Positions 9,220 to 17,965 of a stretch of DNA of 64,000 bases are shown in pieces. The stretch's first letter is position 1; each line of letters begins with the position of its first letter. The stretch is from Pandoraea anapnoica (GTDB lineage Bacteria; Pseudomonadota; Gammaproteobacteria; Burkholderiales; Burkholderiaceae), in assembly GCF_902459765.1 (NCBI RefSeq), contig NZ_CABPSP010000008.1, positions 213,757 through 277,756 of the forward strand, read 5' to 3'. The notes under the pieces are model-generated. The model searched no databases. It was not told the DNA's origin and saw only the letters and a program-made list of their open reading frames with translations. Both the position numbers and the translations under genes were made by a program.

Positions 9220-10185
9220 ATGTCAGGCGCGTCATCCCGGCTGCGCGCGGCGCGCGAGACGATTCCGGAATTCTCCTTGTATGGCGAGTTGACGGAAACA
9301 GACAGCGGCGACTTCGTCCATATCGAATGGATCGAGACACGCAGCCGCCTTTACGACTGGCATATCGATACGCATCGCCATCTGGGGTTGTTTCAGGTGC
9401 TCGCGATTTTCGAGGGCACAGTGGAAGCCAATGTCGACGACGCGACGTGGGAAGTCGAGGGTCCGGCCGTCATCACGGTGCATCCGTCGGCCGTGCACAA
9501 CTTCCGCTTCTCGCGCGGGGCGCATGGCTTCGTGCTTACGATGGCGCAGAGCGTGCCGTTCGATGCCGCCATCGGCGCGGATGCCGATATGGCGTCGCTG
9601 CTGCGAAAACCGTGGCTATTCCCGCTGGCCGATGCGCCGCAAACACGCGACCGTCTCTACACGCTGCTGGGCCTCGTCATGGACGAGTTCTCGCGCCCGC
9701 AACTGGGGCACGCGGAGATGGTCGGATGGCTCACGCGCAGCATTCTGCTGTTGCTCGCCCGTCTGCATGCGCATCACGATTCGGCCACGCGCACGGGGCG
9801 TACCGAACTGGATCTGTTCGCGCGCTTTCGCGCGCTGGTGGAGGCACATTACACCGAAGCGTGGGCCGTCCCGGCGTATGCGCAACGGTTGCATGTGACG
9901 GAGAGCAAGCTCAATCGTCTGTGCCGACGCATCTCGGGCAAATCGGCGTTCGATCTGGTGCAGGACCGGCTGATGCTGGAGGCGAGACGCAAGCTGATCT
10001 ACATTCCCGCGCCGGTCTCTCATGTTGCCTACGAACTGGGGTTTCAGGATCCCGCGTACTTCTGCCGCGTGTTCAAACGACATGTCGGCGTCACGCCGTC
10101 GGCCTTCCGGCGAACGGCGCAACACGCGCATCTGGGCGACGAATCCGATCTTACGGCGGATCTCGTCGCTGCCATGACCGAATGA
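9220..10185 (+). CDS. pobR: AraC-family activator of pobA (PobR-like)
   Basis: A 321-residue regulator. Residues 1-190 form a cupin-like sensor region with DWHIDTHRHLGLFQVLAIFEG, as in AraC-type PobR proteins. The C-terminal 100 residues hold two helix-turn-helix motifs, AYAQRLHVTESKLNRLCRR and VSHVAYELGFQDPAYFCRVFKRH, closing with the family GVTPSAFRR. It sits divergently next to pobA, the classic arrangement for 4-hydroxybenzoate-responsive activation. The start is taken at 9220, which has AAGGGA eight bases upstream; an in-frame ATG at 9160 lacks a good ribosome site. Its stop codon abuts the stop of pcaD with no spacer. Confidence 0.9.
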   Translation: MSGASSRLRAARETIPEFSLYGELTETDSGDFVHIEWIETRSRLYDWHIDTHRHLGLFQVLAIFEGTVEANVDDATWEVEGPAVITVHPSAVHNFRFSRGAHGFVLTMAQSVPFDAAIGADADMASLLRKPWLFPLADAPQTRDRLYTLLGLVMDEFSRPQLGHAEMVGWLTRSILLLLARLHAHHDSATRTGRTELDLFARFRALVEAHYTEAWAVPAYAQRLHVTESKLNRLCRRISGKSAFDLVQDRLMLEARRKLIYIPAPVSHVAYELGFQDPAYFCRVFKRHVGVTPSAFRRTAQHAHLGDESDLTADLVAAMTE

Positions 10186-10974
10186 TCACGCACGCAGGAA
10201 GGTCAGCAACGCCTCGGTGACGGCCGAGGCACACTCGATGTTCGAGAGGTGTGCGCCCGGCACGATGACCTGCTGCGCCCCCGGAATGCGCTCGACCATC
10301 GCCGTGGACATCGCAGGTGGGGTCGCCAGATCGCCCGAGCCGGTAATGACCAGCGTCGGCGCGGTAATCGCGGCGATCTCGTCCAACTGATTCATGTCGC
10401 GCACCGCCGCGCAAGCGGCCGCATACCCGGCGGGTGCGAGCGAGCGGAACATCGCCTTCATGCGCTCGACAGTCGCGCCCTCGCGCTCGGCGAACTCCGG
10501 CGTGAACCAGCGCGAGACCACCGCATCGGTCACGGCGTTCATGCCGTCGGCCTGCACGGCGCGAATGCGACCGTTCCACACGTCTTCCGCACCGATGTGC
10601 GCCGACGAGCAGACAATGGCGAGACGATTCAGGCGCTGCGGCGCGTGAATGCCCAGCCACATGCCCGTCATCCCGCCCATCGACACGCCCGCGAGGCTCG
10701 CACGCTCGATGTCGAGCGCGTCGAGCAACGCCACAACATCGCGCCCCAACTGGTCGATGACGTACGGTCCCGGCGTGACGGACGAGCCGCCATGGCCCCG
10801 CGTGTCGTAACGGATGACACGAAACTCGCGCGCGAGCGCGGGCACTTGCGGCGCCCACATATCGAGCGTCGTGCCGAGCGAGTTGGACAACACCAGCGCA
10901 GGTGCATGGTCGTCGCCATCGATGGCGATGCGCAACTGGGCGTCGCCCACGTCGATCAGACGTTCTACCGTCAT
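10186..10974 (-). CDS. pcaD: 3-oxoadipate enol-lactonase
   Basis: A 262-residue alpha/beta hydrolase that opens beta-ketoadipate enol-lactone to beta-ketoadipate, the last step of the pca branch present here. It shows the oxyanion-hole region LVLSNSLGTTLDMWAPQ, the nucleophile elbow AGVSMGGM (Ser in GVSMGG) and the late catalytic His in PGAHLSNIE. The start is the ATG at 10974, with AGGAGA nine bases upstream and 13 bp after pcaC. It is the last gene of the pcaBCD unit. Its TGA and the TGA of convergent pobR form the shared palindrome TGATCA. Confidence 0.95.
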   Translation of the reverse strand: MTVERLIDVGDAQLRIAIDGDDHAPALVLSNSLGTTLDMWAPQVPALAREFRVIRYDTRGHGGSSVTPGPYVIDQLGRDVVALLDALDIERASLAGVSMGGMTGMWLGIHAPQRLNRLAIVCSSAHIGAEDVWNGRIRAVQADGMNAVTDAVVSRWFTPEFAEREGATVERMKAMFRSLAPAGYAAACAAVRDMNQLDEIAAITAPTLVITGSGDLATPPAMSTAMVERIPGAQQVIVPGAHLSNIECASAVTEALLTFLRA

Positions 10975-10987
10975 TTGCTTCGTCTCC

Positions 10988-11431
10988 TCAGGCGGTCTTC
11001 TCATCACCCACATGACCCACGTCGGGCACGCGCGTGGTCGATCCCGGCTCGGCGGCTTCCATTTCCGCGAAGACCTTCTCGGCATCGTGAATCGCCTGAT
11101 TGGCGGCGGGCAGTCCGGCGTACAGCGCGGCGTGCATGAACAGTTCCTTCATTTCCTCGCGCGTCACGCCGTTGTTGAACGCTGCGCGCACGTGCATGCG
11201 GAATTCGTCGCCGCGATTAAGGGCGATGAGCAGCGACAGCGTGATCATGCTGCGCATGTGGCGCGTCAATCCCGGGCGCGTCCAGATATCGCCCCAGGCG
11301 AAGCGCGTGATGAAGTCCTGAAAGTCTTCGTTGAAGTCGTTGCGGCGCGTGAGCGTGCGGTCGACGTGCGCGTCGCCGAGCACACCGCGTCGTACTTGCA
11401 TGCCGTTGTCGTAGCGTTCCTGATCGTTCAT
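10988..11431 (-). CDS. pcaC: 4-carboxymuconolactone decarboxylase
   Basis: A 147-residue protein of the carboxymuconolactone decarboxylase/AhpD-like fold that decarboxylates gamma-carboxymuconolactone to beta-ketoadipate enol-lactone. Typical segments are NDFNEDFQDFITRFAWGDIW, RHMRSMITLSLLIALNRGDE and HVRAAFNNGVTREEMKELF. The length matches single-domain PcaC rather than a PcaDC fusion (PcaL). Its ATG overlaps the pcaB stop by 4 bp (ATGA), which implies translational coupling. Confidence 0.96.
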   Translation of the reverse strand: MNDQERYDNGMQVRRGVLGDAHVDRTLTRRNDFNEDFQDFITRFAWGDIWTRPGLTRHMRSMITLSLLIALNRGDEFRMHVRAAFNNGVTREEMKELFMHAALYAGLPAANQAIHDAEKVFAEMEAAEPGSTTRVPDVGHVGDEKTA

Positions 11432-12804
11432 TTGGATGTCCTGCCGTGTTGGGTTGACGGCACCGCCGCATCCGCGAGCGCGAGCACCTGACTCACGAAC
11501 GTATCGGCAGCGCCCAGATAGTGTTGTGGGTCCGTCAGGCGTTCGAGCGCCTCGACGGACAGCACGCGCGTGATCTCGGTGTCTTCACGCAGGACATCGA
11601 GCAAATGACGCTGCTGCGCGAGCGCATCGCGGCAACGCGCTTCCACGCGACGATGTGCTTCGAGCCGTCCCATCGATTCGCCCAGCGCCATCGTCACGGC
11701 TTCGGCCATGATGAGCCCGTGCGTGACGTCGAGATTGGCGCGCATGCGGGCCGTATCGACCGTCCAATCGTTCACGAGCGCGCGCGCCGTCGCCAGCGCA
11801 CCACCGCACAACATGAGCAGCTCGGGCAGCGTTTCCCACTCGGCGTGCCAGGTGCCCAGTCCGCGCTCGTGGTCCTGCTGCATCGCGGAGAACAACGTCG
11901 CGACGAGCTGTGGCGTGCGTGCGGCAGCCGCAAGGATGGCCGCGCAGCCGACCGGATTGCGCTTGTGCGGCATGGTGGACGAGCCACCACGTCCCGCGCC
12001 GGAGGCTTCGGCGATCTCGCCGACTTCCGTTTGCGTCAGCAGCGCCGTATCGCGTGCGAACTTGCCGAGCGAGCCGGTCAGCGTTGCGGCCCAGCTTCCC
12101 ACGCGTACGATGCGATCACGCTGGCCGTGCCACGGCGTCGCGCCTTCGGACAGACCGAGATGACTTGCGAGCGCCGTCGCGACGGCCGGGCCTTGCGTGC
12201 CGAGCGACGCCAGCGTGCCCGCAGCGCCACCGAACTGCACGCAGAGTACCTGTTCGCGCACGCTGGCGAGGTCGGCGCGCGCGCGCAACAAAGTGTCGAG
12301 TGTACCGGCGAGTTTGAGACCGAAGGTGATCGGCAACGCGTGCTGGAGCCACGTACGGCCGATCATGACCGTCGCGCGATGTTGCCGGACCTGCTCGGCG
12401 AGCGTAGCGATCAGCGCGTCGAGATCCGCACCGAGGTCGTCGAGCGCACCTCGCACTTGCAGGATGAGGCCGGTATCGATGGCGTCCTGACTGGTCGCGC
12501 CCCAATGAACGAAGCGGGCGGCATCGGCGTCGTGCGTCTTCACGCGCGCCGTCAGTTGCTTGACCAACGGAATGGCGAGGTTGCCCGCGCAGGCGGCGGC
12601 GTCGCGCAATGCCATCCAGTCGAGATCGCCCGCACGTGCGGCCGCAGTGATCGGCGCGACGGCGGCGGCCGGGATCAGGCCGACTTCGGCTTCAGCGGCG
12701 GCGAGCGCCACTTCGAAGTCGAGCATGCCCTGCAATGTGGCGTCGCGGGAGAATCGCGCCGACACGGCAGCGCCGCGCAGTAAAGAGTCAAGCAGTTCCG
12801 TCAT
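11428..12804 (-). CDS. pcaB: 3-carboxy-cis,cis-muconate cycloisomerase
   Basis: A 458-residue member of the fumarase/aspartase superfamily that cyclises beta-carboxy-cis,cis-muconate to gamma-carboxymuconolactone. The superfamily signature is GGSSTMPHKRNPVGC; HWGATSQDAIDTG is the other conserved block. The usual PcaB length is 400-450. The ATG at 12804 opens MTELLDSLLRG. It is separated from pcaG by 105 bp that contain a strong hairpin but no obvious promoter, and is coupled to pcaC downstream. Confidence 0.96.
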   Translation of the reverse strand: MTELLDSLLRGAAVSARFSRDATLQGMLDFEVALAAAEAEVGLIPAAAVAPITAAARAGDLDWMALRDAAACAGNLAIPLVKQLTARVKTHDADAARFVHWGATSQDAIDTGLILQVRGALDDLGADLDALIATLAEQVRQHRATVMIGRTWLQHALPITFGLKLAGTLDTLLRARADLASVREQVLCVQFGGAAGTLASLGTQGPAVATALASHLGLSEGATPWHGQRDRIVRVGSWAATLTGSLGKFARDTALLTQTEVGEIAEASGAGRGGSSTMPHKRNPVGCAAILAAAARTPQLVATLFSAMQQDHERGLGTWHAEWETLPELLMLCGGALATARALVNDWTVDTARMRANLDVTHGLIMAEAVTMALGESMGRLEAHRRVEARCRDALAQQRHLLDVLREDTEITRVLSVEALERLTDPQHYLGAADTFVSQVLALADAAVPSTQHGRTSK

Positions 12805-12845
12805 CAGAGAATTCGATGCGTTGCAACAATGCAGATACGGCCACA

Positions 12846-12873
12846 GGCTGCCGGCATTCGCATGCCGGCAGCC
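12846..12873. other. Intercistronic stem-loop between pcaG and pcaB
   Basis: A perfect 12-bp stem, GGCTGCCGGCAT with ATGCCGGCAGCC, has the tetraloop TCGC. There is no T-tract on either side. It may stabilise the upstream pcaHG message or partly terminate, giving different levels of the dioxygenase and the downstream enzymes. Confidence 0.65.
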
Positions 12874-12909
12874 CGAAGCCGCGCCAGATTCAGCGTGACA
12901 TGACAGACG

Positions 12910-13509
12910 TCAGAGGTCGAGGAACACCGTCTCCTCGTCGCCCTGCATGCGAATGTCGAACCGGTACGTCACACGCCCGCCGTTCACCTCACGGCGTGCA
13001 ATCAGCGTGTGACGGCGCTCGGACGGCACTTGTTGCAGTACGGGGTCGGCCGCATTGGCCGCTGCCTCATCGTCGAAATAGATACGCGTAAACAGATGAT
13101 TGAGCAAGCCCCGCATCGTCAGAATCACGTCGATGCGCGGTGCGTCGCCCTGCGCAGCCACGCCAGGCTTGATCGTCTCGATGACGAAGCGGTTCTCGGC
13201 GTCTGTGCCCGTGCCGCAACGGGCCGCCCCCGCGAAGCCGGTGCGCTCGATGTCTTCGGCGGTCTCGACGTAGCGGCCGTGGGCGTCCGCCTGCACGATT
13301 TCGATAAGCGCGTCGTTGACCGGATTGCCCGCACCGTCGAGCACCTGCCCGATCAGGCGGATGTGCTCACCTTCTGCGTGGTCGGCAGCGACCACCGGCG
13401 TGAAGGCGCTCTTGAAGTCGTACAGATACTGCTCCGGCGACAGGCCATAAGCGAAGTACGGGCCGACGGTCTGCGACGGCGTTTGCTTGAATTCGGGAGT
13501 AGTGGACAT
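12910..13509 (-). CDS. pcaG: Protocatechuate 3,4-dioxygenase alpha subunit
   Basis: A 199-residue alpha subunit of the intradiol dioxygenase that opens protocatechuate to 3-carboxy-cis,cis-muconate. It shows TPSQTVGPYFAYGL near the N-terminus, GNPVNDALIEIVQADAHGRY and the late FTRIYFDDE. As expected for alpha chains, it lacks the full Tyr2His2 iron-ligand set, which lies in the beta chain. It starts 3 bp after pcaH, so the two subunits are translated together in equal amounts. Confidence 0.96.
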   Translation of the reverse strand: MSTTPEFKQTPSQTVGPYFAYGLSPEQYLYDFKSAFTPVVAADHAEGEHIRLIGQVLDGAGNPVNDALIEIVQADAHGRYVETAEDIERTGFAGAARCGTGTDAENRFVIETIKPGVAAQGDAPRIDVILTMRGLLNHLFTRIYFDDEAAANAADPVLQQVPSERRHTLIARREVNGGRVTYRFDIRMQGDEETVFLDL

Positions 13510-13512
13510 GGC

Positions 13513-14223
13513 TCAGGACTCCATCGGCGTTTGGTCGGCACCGCGCAGGACGATGTCGAATTCGTAACCCAGTGCGTACTCCGGCTCGGTGATGTCCATC
13601 GAGAAGCGCGCGATCAGGCGGTCGCGGGCATGGGCCGGCGTTGCTTCGAAGATCGGATCGTAGGCGAGCAGCGGATCGCCCGGGAAGTACATCTGCGTGA
13701 CCAGACGGGTCGCAAAGTAATGGCCGAACACCGAGAAGTGCAGATGCTGGGGACGCCACGCGTTGTGGTGGTTCTTCCACGGATACGCGCCCGGCTTGAT
13801 CGTCAGGAATTTGTAGCGGCCTTCGGCGTCGGTCATGGCGCGACCGGCCCCGAGGAAGTTCGGATCGAGCGGCGCGTCGTGCTGGTCGACCTTGTGCACA
13901 TAGCGCCCGCACGCGTTGGCCTGCCACAGCTCCACGAGCGTGTTCGGCACCGGACGTCCGCCTTCGTCGAGCACGCGGCCCGTGACGATCATGCGCTCGC
14001 CCAGCGGCTCGCCGTTTCGCACCGCGTTACGCGTAAGGTCGTTGTCGAGCGCACCGATGATGCCGTTGCCATAGACCGGCGAGCGCAGGTCGGCCAGGTT
14101 CTGCTTCACCGGCACGAGCAATTGTTTGGGGCCGCGCAGCGCCGTGGACTTGTACCCGCTATCGATGAGCTTGGGATGCGAATCCCAGTCGCGGGGGCGC
14201 AGGACGGTTGTCGTCTTCGACAT
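13513..14223 (-). CDS. pcaH: Protocatechuate 3,4-dioxygenase beta subunit
   Basis: A 236-residue catalytic beta subunit with a non-haem Fe(III) centre. The four ligands can be placed: Tyr in CGRYVHKVDQHD, Tyr in KPGAYPWKNHHNAW, and the two His of RPQHLHFSVFG. GRVLDEGGRPVPNTLVELWQA is the conserved beta-sandwich core. It is the first gene of the leftward pca unit and is divergent from pcaQ, with an inverted repeat at 14293-14315 in the 131-bp spacer. The ATG at 14223 has GGAGTGAGACC upstream, an adequate ribosome site. Confidence 0.97.
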   Translation of the reverse strand: MSKTTTVLRPRDWDSHPKLIDSGYKSTALRGPKQLLVPVKQNLADLRSPVYGNGIIGALDNDLTRNAVRNGEPLGERMIVTGRVLDEGGRPVPNTLVELWQANACGRYVHKVDQHDAPLDPNFLGAGRAMTDAEGRYKFLTIKPGAYPWKNHHNAWRPQHLHFSVFGHYFATRLVTQMYFPGDPLLAYDPIFEATPAHARDRLIARFSMDITEPEYALGYEFDIVLRGADQTPMES

Positions 14224-14292
14224 GGTCTCACTCCATTTTGTGTTGACTGATCTGGCAGGCGCGTTGGCCGGTCACCAGCTTGTTTTCGACAC

Positions 14293-14315
14293 TATATCCA
14301 TAATCAACGGATATA
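14293..14315. promoter_or_regulatory. Putative PcaQ operator between pcaH and pcaQ
   Basis: Perfect 7-bp arms TATATCC and GGATATA are separated by 9 bp. Size and location suit a LysR-type box in a divergent promoter, 40 bp before the pcaQ start and 70 bp before pcaH. The known rhizobial PcaQ motif also has a CC/GG-centred dyad, but the match here is only general. Confidence 0.65.
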
Positions 14316-14354
14316 TTTATTGACATTTTCTTAGGCTTTTCATAACTTTCCGGC

Positions 14355-15302
14355 ATGGAAAGACACCTACTCGACGGACGCATCAAGCTGCGTCATCTGC
14401 AATGCCTGCTGGCCGTCGCCCAGCACGGCAGCTTGCAGCGCGCGGCGGAAGCCCTGTCCATTACCCAGCCCGCCGTCAGCAAGACGATTGCCGAGCTCGA
14501 AGGGCTGCTGGGTGTGCGTCTGTTCGATCGGGGTCGTAACGGGGCCCGGCCCACGGCCCAGGCCGAGCTGTTCCTGCGCCATGCGGGGGCGAGCGTCAGT
14601 GCGTTGCGTCAGGGCATCGACGTGCTCTCGCGTGCCGTCGGCCAGACCGGCGGCGTGATCGAGATCGCCGTGCTGCCCACGCTCGCGGCCGCGATGATGC
14701 CCGGCGTGCTCGAAGCGTTCCGGCGCGAATGGCCGGGCATCGTCGTGCAAGTGCATACCGGTGCCAACCAGCAACTCCTCACGCAACTGAAGTCCGGTCA
14801 GGTCGCGCTGGCGCTGGGGCGGATGTCTGACCCCGAAGGCATGGCTGGGCTGACGTTCGAACATCTGTGCGCCACGCCGCTTAGTGTCGTCGTGCGGCCC
14901 GAGCATCCGCTGGTGCAGAAGCGCAGCGTGTCGATGGCGGATATCGCCCACCATCACGTGATCCTGCCGCCGTACGGCACGATCCTGCGTCACACGGCGG
15001 ACAGCTTTCTGCGTGCGCACGGTGTCGGCACGCTCGACGACTATTCCGAACTGCTCTCGATGTCGCTCGCCCGCGCGATGACCTTGCGCGACGACGTCGT
15101 CTGGATCGCCTCGGAGATCACCGTGCAGGACGACCTCGCCGATGGCGCACTGTGCGCTCTGCCCTTCGCGACGAAAGGCACCGAGGAGTCCATCGGCATT
15201 CTGTGGCGTAACGACACCGTGCCGACACCGCCCGGGCAGACGCTCATCAGCGCCATGCGCGAAGCCGCGCGCCTGCGTTACGGCATGCCGGGGTTGCGCT
15301 GA
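14355..15302 (+). CDS. pcaQ: LysR-family activator of the pca genes (PcaQ-like)
   Basis: A 315-residue LysR-type regulator. The winged helix is RHLQCLLAVAQHGSLQRAAEALSITQPAVSKTIAELEGLLGVRLFDRG, of the form seen in PcaQ and related GbpR/PcaQ proteins; the ligand-binding domain follows from about residue 95. The beginning MERHLLDGRIKLRHL is typical of PcaQ. It is divergent from pcaHG with a LysR-type dyad between, so it probably activates pcaHGBCD in response to beta-carboxymuconate or a related intermediate. It ends 12 bp before the convergent amidohydrolase stop, with no terminator seen. Confidence 0.9.
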   Translation: MERHLLDGRIKLRHLQCLLAVAQHGSLQRAAEALSITQPAVSKTIAELEGLLGVRLFDRGRNGARPTAQAELFLRHAGASVSALRQGIDVLSRAVGQTGGVIEIAVLPTLAAAMMPGVLEAFRREWPGIVVQVHTGANQQLLTQLKSGQVALALGRMSDPEGMAGLTFEHLCATPLSVVVRPEHPLVQKRSVSMADIAHHHVILPPYGTILRHTADSFLRAHGVGTLDDYSELLSMSLARAMTLRDDVVWIASEITVQDDLADGALCALPFATKGTEESIGILWRNDTVPTPPGQTLISAMREAARLRYGMPGLR

Positions 15303-15314
15303 CGACATCTCGGC

Positions 15315-16223
15315 TCACGCCTCGGCGGCGGTCATTGTGTCCGACACGGCCGCCAGCCCGAGCATGCGCACGGCGTTGCCCTTGAGCAGTAGCGGTTTGA
15401 CCTCGTCGCGAAAGCCCGCCGTCTCGAAATCCTTGAGCCAGCGGTCCGGTGCGATGAGCGGGAAATCCGAGCCGAACAGCATCTTCTCGCGCAGCAGCGA
15501 ATTCGCGTACTGAATCAGCTCCGGCGAGAAGTACTTGGGCGACCATCCCGACAGATCGATGTAGACGTTCGGCTTGTGCAGCGCGATGGACAGTGCCTGC
15601 GATTGCCACGGCCACGACGGATGCGCGATCACGATGTTCATATCCGGGAAGTCGGTCGCCACGTCGTCGAGATGGATCGGCTCCGAGTATTTCAGCCGCA
15701 ATCCGCCGCCACCCGGCATGCCCGAGCCGATCCCCGAATGCCCGCTGTGGAACACTGCCGTGAGCTTGTGCTCGGCGATGAGTTCGTACATCGGGTACGC
15801 CATGCGGTCGTTGGCGAAGAAGCCCTGCATGGTCGGATGGAACTTGAACCCGCGCACACCGAATTCTTCGACCAGCCGACGCGCCTCGCGCACGCCCATC
15901 TTGCCCTTGTGCGGATCGATGCTCGCGAACGCGATCATGATGTCGGCGTTCTCCTGCGCAAAGCCCGCGATCTCCTCGTTCGGAATGCGGCGTCGGCCGA
16001 TGTTCGCTTCGCAGTCGACGGTAAACATCACAAAGCCGATATTGCGCTCGCGGTAATGCGCAATGGTCTCGGGAATCGTGGGGCGGCGATTCTGCTTGAG
16101 CACCGTACCGAAGTACTTGTCGGCGGCGTCGTCGAACGCCTTGCCGAACAGGTCCGGTGGCTGGCAGCAAGACACTTCCGCGTGCACGTGGGTGTCGATA
16201 GCGACGAGATTGTCGAGGTTCAT
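15315..16223 (-). CDS. Amidohydrolase 2 family protein in hydroxycinnamate operon
   Basis: A 302-residue metal-dependent hydrolase of the amidohydrolase_2 (ACMSD-like) family. Metal ligands are visible in order: DTHVHAE (His-x-His), FKFHPTM, IAHPSW and GSDFPL (Asp). Members decarboxylate or hydrate aromatic acids or hydrolyse C-C/C-N bonds. The start is the ATG at 16223, which overlaps the stop of the acyl-CoA dehydrogenase by 4 bp (ATGA), so it is the coupled last gene of the ech-vdh-fcs-acd unit. The long upstream in-frame extension is Arg/Gly-rich and lies inside the neighbour. The function in hydroxycinnamate catabolism is unknown; a side product or a methoxylated substrate may be its target. 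Confidence 0.85.
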   Translation of the reverse strand: MNLDNLVAIDTHVHAEVSCCQPPDLFGKAFDDAADKYFGTVLKQNRRPTIPETIAHYRERNIGFVMFTVDCEANIGRRRIPNEEIAGFAQENADIMIAFASIDPHKGKMGVREARRLVEEFGVRGFKFHPTMQGFFANDRMAYPMYELIAEHKLTAVFHSGHSGIGSGMPGGGGLRLKYSEPIHLDDVATDFPDMNIVIAHPSWPWQSQALSIALHKPNVYIDLSGWSPKYFSPELIQYANSLLREKMLFGSDFPLIAPDRWLKDFETAGFRDEVKPLLLKGNAVRMLGLAAVSDTMTAAEA

Positions 16224-17956
16224 TCGGCGGTCTCCGGATCCTGAATCTGCGATGCGACGATCGCCATCGCGCGACGCGTATGCGGTAGTTCGAACTTCAG
16301 CCAATAGCGCGCGGCGCGGCGTTTGGCATCCGACGCACTGCCCGCCCCGGCCTCCGCCATCGATGCCTGCGCCCAAAGCCCGGCCATCGACAAGCCGTGA
16401 ACCGCCTGCATGACTTCCCCGGCGACGCACAGCGCTGCACGCGGCGTCGCTCGCGCCAAAGCGATGAGCGAGGGCATCAGGTCAGTCCACGCATCGAAGC
16501 CGTGAAGTGCGTCGTCGAAACCGTTCAATCGTTCCAGCGCCCGCGCTTCCCTCACCTGCGCCTGCCCCCACGCCAGCCAGCGCGACAGCGTCACGCCGTC
16601 GTCTTTGACGATCTTGCGCATCAGCAAATCGATGGCCTGAATCTCGTTGGTGCCCTCGTAGATCATCGGAATGCGCGCATCGCGCACGAACTGCGAGATG
16701 CCCGTCTCTTCGACATAGCCATAACCACCGAAGACTTGCAGCGCATCGCTTGCCCCATGAAATGCCTGCGCCGTCGCGGTCGCTTTGACGATGGGTGTGA
16801 GCAGCGCTGCCAGTGCATCGGCATCGGTGCGCATCGCCGGGGTGGACGCGTGATGCGCTTCGTCGACGGCGAGTGCTGCGCGATACAACAGCAAGCGCGC
16901 GCCCTCCACGCCGACACGCTGCCCTTCGAGCAAACGCCAGACCGCCGGATGCCCGGCAATCGGTGCCCCGACGTCTGCGCCCGGCACACGCGATTGGACG
17001 CGCTGATGCGCATGACGCACCGACATCTCGTAAGCGCCTTGCGCCAGCCCCACCGCCGACGCACCGACATGCAAACGTGCCGAGTTCATCATCGCAAACA
17101 TCGCTTCCAGTCCACGATGCACTTCGCCGACGAGGTACCCTATCGCACCTTCGAACGCCATCGAACAGGTCGCGCTGCCGCGAATACCCATCTTGTGTTC
17201 GATACCGGTGCAGCGCACTTCGTTGCGCTCTCCGTTCGCGAGAATCTTCGGTACCAGAAAAAGCGACAAACCGGCGCTGCCTGGGGGCGCATCCGATGTA
17301 CGCGCCAGCACGAGATGCACGATGTTCGGCGTCAGATCTTGCTCACCGCCAGAGATGAAGATCTTCTCCCCCGTGACGCGCACAGTTTCCTGTTGCTCGT
17401 CAGTCCAAACCGCGCGCGTACGAATCTGTCCCAGATCGCTGCCCGCGCCCGGCTCCGTCAGGCACATCGTCGCCAGCCACTCTCCGCTGACCAGCGGCGC
17501 GAGCCACGCGTCGCGTAACGCCGCGCTGCCGAAGCGGTGCACGCATTCGTACGCGCCGTGCAGAATGCCGGGATACATCGTCCATGCGAGATTCGCGCCC
17601 GCCGTCAACTCCTGCACGGCAATCTGCGCGACGAGCGGCAGTCCTTGCCCGCCCAACGACGGATCGCACGGCAAAGACGGCCATCCTGCGTCTCGATACT
17701 GACAGTAAGCGTCGGCGAACCCGGCAGGCGTGCGCACCGCGCCATCGCGCCAGGTGCAGCCCTCGCGGTCGCCGACAGCATTCAGTGGGGCAAGCACCTC
17801 ACGCGAGAAGCGCGCCGCCTCGTCGACGACCTGCACGAGGGTGGCCGTATCGAATTCTTGGAACGGTGCGAGCCGCGTGAGCGCCTCGCTTACCCCGAGT
17901 GTCTCCAGCACGAACGCGATGTCCTCGGCCGCGCTGCGCAATTCCGATGGATGCAT
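16220..17956 (-). CDS. Acyl-CoA dehydrogenase (long, with extra C-terminal domain)
   Basis: A 578-residue FAD flavoprotein of the acyl-CoA dehydrogenase family, class with an added C-terminal region as in AcdA/AidB-like enzymes. MCLTEPGAGSDLGQIRTRA and FISGGEQDLTPNIVHLVLART are the central FAD-binding blocks; IYEGTNEIQAIDLLMRKI carries the presumed catalytic Glu. It lies 9 bp after fcs and is coupled to the amidohydrolase. Homologous acd genes neighbour fcs in other ferulate clusters, suggesting CoA-thioester oxidation such as side-chain saturation or release, but ferulate breakdown by hydratase/lyase does not strictly need it. The substrate is not predictable from sequence. Confidence 0.9.
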   Translation of the reverse strand: MHPSELRSAAEDIAFVLETLGVSEALTRLAPFQEFDTATLVQVVDEAARFSREVLAPLNAVGDREGCTWRDGAVRTPAGFADAYCQYRDAGWPSLPCDPSLGGQGLPLVAQIAVQELTAGANLAWTMYPGILHGAYECVHRFGSAALRDAWLAPLVSGEWLATMCLTEPGAGSDLGQIRTRAVWTDEQQETVRVTGEKIFISGGEQDLTPNIVHLVLARTSDAPPGSAGLSLFLVPKILANGERNEVRCTGIEHKMGIRGSATCSMAFEGAIGYLVGEVHRGLEAMFAMMNSARLHVGASAVGLAQGAYEMSVRHAHQRVQSRVPGADVGAPIAGHPAVWRLLEGQRVGVEGARLLLYRAALAVDEAHHASTPAMRTDADALAALLTPIVKATATAQAFHGASDALQVFGGYGYVEETGISQFVRDARIPMIYEGTNEIQAIDLLMRKIVKDDGVTLSRWLAWGQAQVREARALERLNGFDDALHGFDAWTDLMPSLIALARATPRAALCVAGEVMQAVHGLSMAGLWAQASMAEAGAGSASDAKRRAARYWLKFELPHTRRAMAIVASQIQDPETAE

Positions 17957-17965
17957 GACAGCGCC

